The position numbers and the translations under genes are program-made. From Dyadobacter sp. 50-39 (GTDB lineage Bacteria; Bacteroidota; Bacteroidia; Cytophagales; Spirosomataceae), in the NCBI GenBank assembly GCA_001898145.1, contig MKSR01000036.1, positions 248,001 to 312,000 on the forward strand: a stretch of 64,000 nucleotides of DNA, given 5' to 3'. The notes beneath the pieces were generated by a model. It searched no databases. It was not told where the DNA came from and was given only the letters and a program-made list of their open reading frames with translations. Below are positions 56,934 through 64,000 of this stretch, piece by piece. Position 1 is the first letter of the stretch. Each line of letters opens with the position of its first letter.

Positions 56934-57231
56934 GGCGCTCACCGCTGACAGCCACCGGCGGTTTTTCAACCGGTCGGTCCGTTGGGTCATCGCGGGTAAG
57001 TAATAGGATGGTCCCTTGAACGGCCCGCACAGGATCAAATATTCAGGATACAGCAGCGTTCCTACGGCTACGCCTTCGGGTCATTGGGCCAGAAATCGCC
57101 CCACGCGAGACAAGCTCAGACCGAACCTGCAATGCAGCCCCCAATCCCGAACAGATCGCGGTATGGGCTAGCTCGACGGCCGGTTAGGTAACTAATCATA
57201 AATTGCCAAGCACATAACCGCGCTGAGCAGC
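56934..57231. other. 298-base convergent gap
   Basis: Between the ABC permease stop and the stop of the second LytTR gene. I find no gene and no clear terminator stem. A few weak GC-rich repeats occur around 56945-56985. Confidence 0.4.
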
Positions 57232-57972
57232 TTAGCAGGACTGATCAAGCGCTACCGTATCCGGCAAAAACTGCCGGATACAGCTTTGTTTGTAGTTGCG
57301 GCCAACAGGCAGCTGATGGCCCTGGACTACCACATGGTTAGGGTGCATTCGTTCGACCTTGTCCAGGGGCACGATAAATGAGCGGTGAATGCGAAGGAAC
57401 AGGCCTGAGGGAAGCAGTTTTTCGGCCAGGCTGATCTTTTGTTTGGAAATAAAAACTTCGCCCGGCGTAATCACTTTAAGATAGTCCTTCACGCTTTCAA
57501 TCCAGAGAATGTCCCGCGTGTTGACTTTCACATACTGCCTTTCAACACGTAAATACAAGTAGTGCTGCTTTTGCCCTTCTCTTCGTGATTCAGCAGCGGG
57601 GGCGGGTTTGGTACCTTTAAAATTGAAGAGAATTTTATCCACCGCTCGCAGGAAACGTGGCAGGGGAATGGGTTTAAGCAGGTAATCCACGACATCGAGC
57701 TCGAATCCTTCCATGGCGTGCTCAGGATAAGCGGTTGTGAGCACGACCATCGGCGGGGTTTTCAGGCTGCGAAGCAGGTCGGTACCCGAGAGACCGGGCA
57801 TTTTCACATCCAGGAAAATCAGGTCGATGGGTGTTGTCTGTAAAACCTGATAAGCTTTAATCGCATTCGCGCAGCTGCCAGTGATCTCGATTTCTGGCAC
57901 GTTGGCCGCGTACAGTTCGATTATCTGGATGGCATGGGGTTCGTCGTCGACAATGAGCGTACGGATTTTCAT
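57232..57972 (-). CDS. LytTR-family response regulator
   Basis: The receiver has LIVDDEP and the phosphoacceptor Asp55 in LIFLDVKMPG, then TTAYPEHAMEGFELDVVDYLLKPI. The LytTR domain includes YLRVERQYVKVNTRDILWIESVKDYLKVIT and LFLRIHRSFIVPL. It is closely similar in layout to the protein encoded at 53441-54160, so the two pairs probably arose by duplication. Its start overlaps the kinase stop by 4 bases (ATGA). Confidence 0.92.
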   Translation of the reverse strand: MKIRTLIVDDEPHAIQIIELYAANVPEIEITGSCANAIKAYQVLQTTPIDLIFLDVKMPGLSGTDLLRSLKTPPMVVLTTAYPEHAMEGFELDVVDYLLKPIPLPRFLRAVDKILFNFKGTKPAPAAESRREGQKQHYLYLRVERQYVKVNTRDILWIESVKDYLKVITPGEVFISKQKISLAEKLLPSGLFLRIHRSFIVPLDKVERMHPNHVVVQGHQLPVGRNYKQSCIRQFLPDTVALDQSC

Positions 57973-59081
57973 GATCGGTCAGGGGTTGGTGACGGCAAAA
58001 GCGAAAGTTCCAATTCGGCCAGGAAAACGTCCTGTTCGTCGAACCACTCGAAATGGTGCCGGCCGGGATAGAGCAGTTCAAGCCTCTTGCGGATGTTTTT
58101 CAGGCCAATCGCCCCACAGGCCGCTGGCGGGTTGGCAACAGTCCGGGCTACGTCCGACTTGCTGTTGCTGATCTTGAATACCAGGCGGCGATCGTTGGCA
58201 TTGATTTCGATGTTAATCCATGGTGTGCCGATCGTTTCGCTCGCACCATGTTTGAATGCATTTTCAACGAGCGGAAACATGAGCAGTGGGGCAACTTTTT
58301 GGGTGCCAATGCCGCCGGTGATGTCCAGGTTCAGCTCAAGCCGGCTCTCATACCGCATTTGCTCCAAGTCAATATAATCCCTCAGAATATCGATCTCCCT
58401 TTTGAGAAGCACTTTCTCTGCGGAGCATTCATACAGCATGTAACGCAGTACATTGGCTATCCGCAAGATGATTTCAGGCGTTTTCGACGAGCTCGCCAGT
58501 GAGAATGCGTACAGATTGTTAAGCGAATTGAACAGAAAATGTGGATGCAGCTGCCCTTTTAAAACGTTCAGCTCGGCCTGAAACGCTGCTTCCCGCCGCT
58601 CGATCCACATGAGCACAAATTTGAGCGCAATGCCGATCCAGACGACTACGTTGCTCCTTTCGACCGCATTCACAAAGTCGGTCGGACTGAGCAGCTGAGT
58701 ATGCCAGGTGCCTTCCAGTTTAGCCCACGTGAAACTTGCGTCCTGCTGTTTGTAGTATTGGTAAACAAATGGGTCGGAGATGAAGATTTCGACCAGTCGG
58801 TACAGGACCGCTGCCAGTAGCAGGCAAAGGGCGAGCGCCAGAAGTGTTTGCAAATACTTCTCTTTAAGAAAAAGACGGTTAAGCACAGGCCCTGAGAGCA
58901 CATAGTAGTAGCAAAGATGCACAGGTAAAAGCATTAATACTGTGCAGATTCCGAGCCAGTGGCTTTTGTAGGCTGTGCCGTAAATGAAGGTCAGCAGCGC
59001 GGCGGCGCACATCCAGAACAGCGATTGTCTTAGGATGGGTTTGGTTGCTAACAAGGGGTGGCTGTTCATATTTGCAAACAT
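57969..59081 (-). CDS. LytS-type sensor histidine kinase
   Basis: Four hydrophobic helices span residues about 22-170 (LFWMCAAALLTFIYGTAY, GICTVLMLLPVHLCYYYVL, LALALCLLLAAVLYRLVEIF and one near 165). The kinase core follows with ELNVLKGQLHPHFLFNSLNNLYAF and the ATPase motifs LLMFPLVENAFKHGA and GAIGLKNIRKRLELLYPG. It is coupled to the LytTR gene. The start may be 59081 or the ATG four codons later. It points away from the lipoprotein gene at 59269. Confidence 0.92.
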   Translation of the reverse strand: MFANMNSHPLLATKPILRQSLFWMCAAALLTFIYGTAYKSHWLGICTVLMLLPVHLCYYYVLSGPVLNRLFLKEKYLQTLLALALCLLLAAVLYRLVEIFISDPFVYQYYKQQDASFTWAKLEGTWHTQLLSPTDFVNAVERSNVVVWIGIALKFVLMWIERREAAFQAELNVLKGQLHPHFLFNSLNNLYAFSLASSSKTPEIILRIANVLRYMLYECSAEKVLLKREIDILRDYIDLEQMRYESRLELNLDITGGIGTQKVAPLLMFPLVENAFKHGASETIGTPWINIEINANDRRLVFKISNSKSDVARTVANPPAACGAIGLKNIRKRLELLYPGRHHFEWFDEQDVFLAELELSLLPSPTPDRS

Positions 59082-59268
59082 AATTTTTACTGGTAGTTTT
59101 TAATGAAGATTGTCGACAAAAAGCAGTTTTCGGCGACGAAAAATGACAGTCGAGCATATTTGCCGGTCCATTGCTGCATTGGTCGCCGGAAGTTGGAGTC
59201 TGTCGATCAAATTTTATTGACCGCATCCAGGCGTTTTAACTTGCACACCGAACAAAAAGTAGTGAGCC

Positions 59269-60258
59269 ATGAAAATCAAAATGAAGTATTTATGCTGGGT
59301 AGCATTGCTCTGGACAGGCTGCACCAGTACCGACCCGGATGCCGCCTCAGGAGAACACCAAGGATGGCCTGAGCAACCCGAGCTGCCAATAGTTGCCGGA
59401 CATCAGACATTCTCTGTTGCAGGCGATGAGTTTGCCGTAAATGTCATGGGCGAGATACAGCCGCGCTCGCCTAAATTCCCGTCCATTGATGTCCGCAAGG
59501 GCTTTCTGCGAGGTTACGTGGCCGACCTTGCGGGCAAGCCCGTGAAAAGTGCGTATATAGGGGCGCGTATAACAGTCGTTGGCGGAGCCTACTCGGGCGC
59601 TTCGGCGGAGTCAGATGAAAATGGGTATTATGAAATCGATCTGCCGATTGGCGCGGTGCATTATTATGCCACGGGCTACACGATCGATTACGGCGGCAGC
59701 AGGGCGGTGGTCGGCCTCACTCCGGCAGATGACAACACCTCCGGCTTCGCCTCTCAGATCGGGATGGTCAAGAATTTCGTGCTACAATCGTATGGGTTAG
59801 GCAACAAGGATAATGTTTTGCAGCAGCCCGGGAATTCATCCAACTATTACGGCGGCGCCATTAGTTTTGACTACCAGGTAGATTGGGATGATAATGTGCC
59901 GAATTACCTTCCCAAAGACGGCGAGATCGAGATCGACCTGATACCCGACGGCGGGGGGCTCTTCGGTGAAACAAAGTCATTTAAAGTCTACAAAAAGATC
60001 GGCTACTCCGGGCTTGCGATCTTGAATATACCGGTCGGTAAATACACGATCAAAGCCAGGCTTCGTGGAGGCAGCGAGCTGCGAATCACCCAGAGCGGCA
60101 CCTATGCCAACGCATATCCGCATTTCGGGCTCAAACCCCGTACGGCTGTGGGGACTGCGGGCATCCTGTTTACGCCTTCGTGGCAGGTAACGCCAGCAAT
60201 GGTCCCGGCGCACCACGGCAACTGGCAGGCGGTGGTAGTAAGACTGGAAAGGATTTGA
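59269..60258 (+). CDS. Lipoprotein with carboxypeptidase-regulatory-like domain
   Basis: The lipobox WTGC (Cys18) makes this a probable outer-membrane lipoprotein of about 310 mature residues. The segment FLRGYVADLAGKPVKSAYIGARITV, then ASAESDENGYYEIDLPIGAVHYYATGY, is a carboxypeptidase-regulatory-like beta-sandwich (about 80-160). The C-terminal half is beta-rich and Gly/Tyr-rich, without a family I recognise. It is divergent from the second LytS-type kinase. A surface-binding or structural role is likely; no catalytic residues are evident. Confidence 0.78.
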   Translation: MKIKMKYLCWVALLWTGCTSTDPDAASGEHQGWPEQPELPIVAGHQTFSVAGDEFAVNVMGEIQPRSPKFPSIDVRKGFLRGYVADLAGKPVKSAYIGARITVVGGAYSGASAESDENGYYEIDLPIGAVHYYATGYTIDYGGSRAVVGLTPADDNTSGFASQIGMVKNFVLQSYGLGNKDNVLQQPGNSSNYYGGAISFDYQVDWDDNVPNYLPKDGEIEIDLIPDGGGLFGETKSFKVYKKIGYSGLAILNIPVGKYTIKARLRGGSELRITQSGTYANAYPHFGLKPRTAVGTAGILFTPSWQVTPAMVPAHHGNWQAVVVRLERI

Positions 60259-60606
60259 AAAAATGCTTGTAAGAGCTAGCCTCACTTTTTAGCATATCGC
60301 TGCTGGGCCTGCCGCGCAGATAAAAGGTTTAGAACGATGACCGGTCGTTTGAGGTCGTAAAAAGATTCGGCTGCTGTGAGCAGCGGCCCGAGTGGCTGGC
60401 GTTCATCTGGCCGAAGGCCTACGGTTGCCTAAGAAGCCTGGCGCGGGTGAGGAATGCTTTGCTGCGCTTCAAAAACAAAAAGTGCGCTAGGGTCACAGCA
60501 GCAAGGCCGCGCTTTGTCTTAACTATTACAAGCAAGAAACCGGGCGATGCAGCTATCAGGATTATGATTCTTTCTTTGGCGCTTTTATTAAAACCGATCC
60601 AAGCAA
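60259..60606. other. 348-base intergenic region
   Basis: No complete gene is present. A readable fragment (about 60520-60620) gives YQDYDSFFGAFIKTDPSKWRQ in a frame overlapping the AraC start. It looks protein-like but has no start and runs past the next ATG, so it may be a gene remnant. Confidence 0.35.
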
Positions 60607-61596
60607 ATGGCGACAGCTGTTATTAATTCTGCCGATATTTTCCGCATTGATTCATTTCCCAATCCCCAGTTGCTGCGGCCCGAGGCCGTTTTGGCCCATA
60701 GAAATGAAATTGACACATGCCAGCATACAGAAGTGGGGACCTTACTAGTCAGGAGCCTGCTATTCCCGGATATACATGTGATGAACCTGCATTGGCAGGT
60801 CGGCAGCGATGTTAGTATCGTCGAGGATAGTCCGGCGGATACGGTGAATATCAACTTTCAAATGTCCGGCCGGATGAACACACGGTTCAAGGGCATTAGC
60901 AGCGAGCTTGTCATGAAACCCCGTCAGCACAACCTTGTTTTTTCGCCGGAAGGCGGCTTTCAGAACAATGTAAGGGCCGGCGAGCAGGTCGAAATGTTCC
61001 ATATTAGCATCGGTAAAAAATACTTTTCGGATCTAATCGGATGTGATGACTGTTGGAGCGAGCGTGTGCAGAAAGCTATGGCCAAAGAGAGGCCATTTGC
61101 CGGGAAAGAAGTAAATCCGGATGTGACCCCTTACATGATGAAGCTAATCGGAGATATCAAGCAATATCCGCAAACCGGGGCTATGCGCAATTTGCTTGTA
61201 CAGTCGAAAGTTTTAGAGTTGCTCGCGCTGCAACTTGAACAAATCCAGGATGCTGCGGGCCATGCTCCCAGCCTTAATGCCGTGGAAATCGGGCGTCTTC
61301 ACGAACTGAAAACATTTCTGGATGCCCATTTTCTGGAGGAGTTCAGTTTGCAAAAGCTTGGCCGGATTTGTCTGCTTAATGAATTCAAGCTCAAAAAAGG
61401 GTTTAGGGAGCTGTTTGGTACAACAGTTTTCGGCTATCTGCGCAAGCTGAGAATGGATTTCGCAGCCAAGTTGCTTTTGGACTCTTCGAAAAGCATAGAG
61501 GACATTTCCCAAATGCTCGGTTACGGACATCCACAGCATTTTTCTACTGCATTCAAAAATTATCACGGATCAAGGCCTTCCGATTTCCGATGTTGA
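60607..61596 (+). CDS. AraC-family transcriptional regulator
   Basis: The C-terminal domain holds both AraC helix-turn-helix units: FSLQKLGRICLLNEFKLKKGFRELFGTTVFGYLRKLRM and SIEDISQMLGYGHPQHFSTAFKNYHGSRPSDFR, ending the 329-aa protein. The N-terminal 200 residues form a cupin-like or PchR-type sensor (VNINFQMSGRMNTRF). Relatives in the PchR group respond to siderophores or small metabolites. No target operon is adjacent on the same strand. Confidence 0.88.
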   Translation: MATAVINSADIFRIDSFPNPQLLRPEAVLAHRNEIDTCQHTEVGTLLVRSLLFPDIHVMNLHWQVGSDVSIVEDSPADTVNINFQMSGRMNTRFKGISSELVMKPRQHNLVFSPEGGFQNNVRAGEQVEMFHISIGKKYFSDLIGCDDCWSERVQKAMAKERPFAGKEVNPDVTPYMMKLIGDIKQYPQTGAMRNLLVQSKVLELLALQLEQIQDAAGHAPSLNAVEIGRLHELKTFLDAHFLEEFSLQKLGRICLLNEFKLKKGFRELFGTTVFGYLRKLRMDFAAKLLLDSSKSIEDISQMLGYGHPQHFSTAFKNYHGSRPSDFRC

Positions 61597-61882
61597 AAAC
61601 AAGCCTTTGAACCATTAACGGCTCACCATTACCAATCGTCTCTCATTTGCTGGGCAGGATCAGCTCGGCATACCACCTATTTTTACCTTAAATGTCCTTA
61701 AAAGTGCTTTACGGCAGGTCATAATAGATTCGTCTAAAAAAGTGAGCCTTCGCTTATTGATCAGCAATTCTGGTTTGGTGCTACAAGCCGGGCAAACGGA
61801 TTGGAACCAGAACTTGATCATACAGACAGGGCAATTCCGTTTTCATCGGACGGATAGCGCTTGATATCAAGGTTATGGATGA
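61597..61882. other. Gap with a startless open frame
   Basis: On the plus strand a frame free of stops runs from about 61626 to 61863 (ending GQFRFHRTDSA) but has no ATG, GTG or plausible start near its left end. It may be the tail of a degraded gene. A 12-base palindrome CTTGATATCAAG lies at 61860-61871. Confidence 0.3.
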
Positions 61883-63934
61883 CTAGCCGGCGTCTGTTGC
61901 CGTCTTTGGGAGTTCTATACAGAATGTTGTTCCGGCATTGGGCAGACTAATATATGAAATGGAGCCTCCGTGGGCTTCAACAATTTGTTTAGTGATTGAA
62001 AGACCGAGGCCAAAGGATTCTTCGCCCTCGGTTCCTTTGCGTCTGGAATCAGTAAAGGCATCGAATATCTTGTTGCCGATCCCCGAGGGTATCCCAATGC
62101 CCTGGTCCTTGACAACTATCTTGATGCTATCATCTTGATGGAGGAATACCGAAATTTTACTTGCATGAGGGCTGAATTTGATCGCATTTGAAATCAGGTT
62201 GCTGATTACCCGCCAGAATTGTTCATAATTTAAGACTGCCTTGACGGGCATTAAGTCAAGGTGAATGCGCTGGCCTTTCTGGCGAGCCCTGGGTCCGAGC
62301 ATGTCTGCGCATTGTTTAATTAATGCACTCAGGTCGACCTGGCTTTTCTTTGAAACTTGTTCAGTGGGCGAATTCAGGTGCATGAGATTATTGACAAGTT
62401 CCAGGGAGTTGCTGCCGGTCTGCTTGATGATGCTGAGCATTTCCAGATCATCAGTTGAGCGTCCAGTTTCCTGGATCATCATCTCGGCAATAGGAGAGAT
62501 AGCGCCGATTGGTCCCCTGAGGTCGTGGGCGACAACCTTCAGCATCCGGGTGTTTTCCCGCTGACTGTTTTCCAATGCGGTCAGTGCCTGTTGAAGTTGG
62601 GCATTAAGATCTGTGAGTTTTGCAATATTTTGGCGTGAGCGGCGATAATTGCGCCAGCTAATTGTAGCTATGGATATGGCCATCAGTAAAAAGATGGTCA
62701 GTGCATATACGTATACTGTTTTGACCTCTGCCTCTTTTTCCAATATGCCGAGTTTGTGTTGTTGGACTTGTTCCCGGAGTAACTGGTCCATGTCGATGTC
62801 TTTAAACCCTTTTGAAGCTGCGTCCAGAGAGTCCCTGTGGGCGTCGTATCGTTTGAAATAAAAATATGCATTTCTAAAATCGCCCTTTTTTTCTAGATAT
62901 AGCGATTTGAGCGAATACCACCTACTCCATATTTCAGAATTGTAGCTGCTTTTGCCCCTGCCAGATTCCAGGTCGCTTTGTAACTGGTTCAAAAGCACGG
63001 CTGCGTCCGGCAGGCGGCCTTGTAAAAGGTAGAGATGAGCAAGTTTCACCTTCCCTGTTTGGGCATCCTCAATAGCAAATCCCGCCCTGTCATTGAGCAT
63101 GATATTTGTTTTCAGGTGCTGCTCGGCCAAGCCGAATCTCCCAATGCGCAGATAAGTGCCGCCCAAATTGCCTTCCACAACACCCCGAGCGGTGGTGATA
63201 AAATTTTGTCTTTCCGGATGGATGTCTTTTTGCGATTTAATAAATGCGAGTGCTTTATTGTAATAGGCTACTGCCGAATCGTTTTGGCCGGACTTTTCAA
63301 AACAAAGCGCGATGGAATTTAAGACACTCTGCCGCTGCACGAAGGCATATTCGAAAGAGGGGCTTGTGCAAGAAGATATTTCGCGGTATGCTTGGTGTAG
63401 GTACGGGATCGCCTCTTTGTAATGTTCTTGCTGATAGCGTATGATGCCCAGCGCATTGCTAAAGTCAGCCAAGCTGCAATTGTCAAGTTCCCCTTTTGCA
63501 AATTGCCTCCCATCATAGTATTACTTAAAAGCTTCGTTAAAGTGTCTTTCTTTTTGGAGGAGCTTCGCCATGGCATAGAGCGATCGGCTATACTCGTAGC
63601 TATGTAGCTCCTTGTCGTTTTTGCTTGACCAAAGCATACTGTCGACATATACCCTTCTGGCCGCCGTATCCTGGTAGTAATATTCATAATAGTTTACCAT
63701 GCAACGGTATTTCCTCCAAAGAGCCCTCTTGCCCAGGTCTTTTTTTGTCCCAAAAGCGGAATCAAGAAAGTGGACTAAGGCTTTGGGGGTGCTTCCTTCC
63801 ATGATCGCTGTCGATTGATCGACAATACTATCAGCCCAGGCAACATCTTGCGGGGCGTGCGACGGGGTGGTTTTGCATGAAGTCAATAGCAGAGGAACAC
63901 AGGCTGTAAAAAGGAAGTAGAGTTTACTCGTCGT
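61883..63934 (-). pseudogene. TPR-histidine kinase lipoprotein gene with in-frame stop
   Basis: The frame runs continuously in one phase but is cut by a TAA at 63521-63523 (HFNEAFK, stop, YYDGRQ). The upstream part ends its hydrophobic leader in LLLTSC, a lipobox. It has no ATG or GTG to start it: an ACG stands where MTSKLYFLF would begin (63931), and a TTG at 63886 is too close to the Cys. The rest has TPR-like helices, a membrane helix (VYVYALTIFLLMAISIATIS), the HisKA motif VVAHDLRGPIGAIS and HATPase motifs NLISNAIKFS, DQGIGIPSG and GLGLSITKQIVEAHGG. The kinase half alone (from TTG 63472) could still be made, but lacks a signal. Confidence 0.75.
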
Positions 63935-64000
63935 AAATTTTTGTGGCGCAGAAAGTGACGTAATTATTCTAATATAACATAAAATGAATCATCCGTGGGA

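Noticed and set aside
57000-57230. Possible coding remnant between the ABC permease and the second LytTR gene
   Set aside because: Short translated strings look protein-like in places but no frame holds together and no family could be named.

Overview
The window looks like chromosome of a Bacteroidota species, most likely order Cytophagales and close to Dyadobacter/Spirosomataceae (inference from gene content; no 16S gene is present). The grounds are a dialkylresorcinol/flexirubin-type gene cluster (DarA and DarB), a SusC/SusD pair driven by an ECF sigma factor and FecR, a type IX secretion sorting domain, LytTR/LytS-type two-component pairs, and repeated promoter -7 elements of the Bacteroidota form TAnnTTTG. 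I see no tRNA, rRNA or CRISPR array.

Positions 1-11937 (plus strand) are the right part of a flexirubin/aryl-polyene type cluster: a PaaK-like AMP ligase cut by the window edge, two secreted unknowns, a YdcF-like lipoprotein, an O-methyltransferase, a small secreted protein, DarA, DarB, an unknown, a BtrH-like protein, an ABC-2 exporter pair, an acyl carrier protein and a ketosynthase. Together they can activate an aromatic acid, build and condense acyl chains into a dialkylresorcinol, methylate the product and export it. Positions 11934-28070 are housekeeping: a methylmalonyl-CoA mutase fused to a shortened small-subunit-like part, dnaA, a FemAB/GNAT-like protein, a DUF3108 protein, a PF10023-type aminopeptidase, recA (with a leader hairpin and a strong terminator), then a minus-strand run pheT, coiled-coil protein, zapA, rny and a MoxR/Mg-chelatase-like ATPase, and a DUF1684 protein.

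Positions 28258-34924 hold a CheY-like regulator, a metallo-beta-lactamase-fold hydrolase, an NmrA-like reductase, a decayed stretch with an IS66 relic and a broken GIN-domain (DUF2807) gene, and a MacB/FtsX-type permease. Positions 35028-47124 (minus strand) form one polysaccharide-utilisation-like locus in transcription order: ECF sigma factor, FecR anti-sigma, SusC with an STN signalling domain, SusD, a GxGYxYP-family protein with a T9SS tail, and a beta-helix protein. The STN-FecR-sigma chain implies surface sensing of the imported glycan.

Positions 47467-64000 are accessory and regulatory: an operon of DUF819 transporter, molybdopterin oxidoreductase and AraC regulator; a membrane AraC regulator divergent from an S41 peptidase; two LytS/LytR-type pairs on either side of an ABC transporter; a surface lipoprotein; another AraC regulator; and a TPR-histidine kinase lipoprotein gene broken by an in-frame stop.
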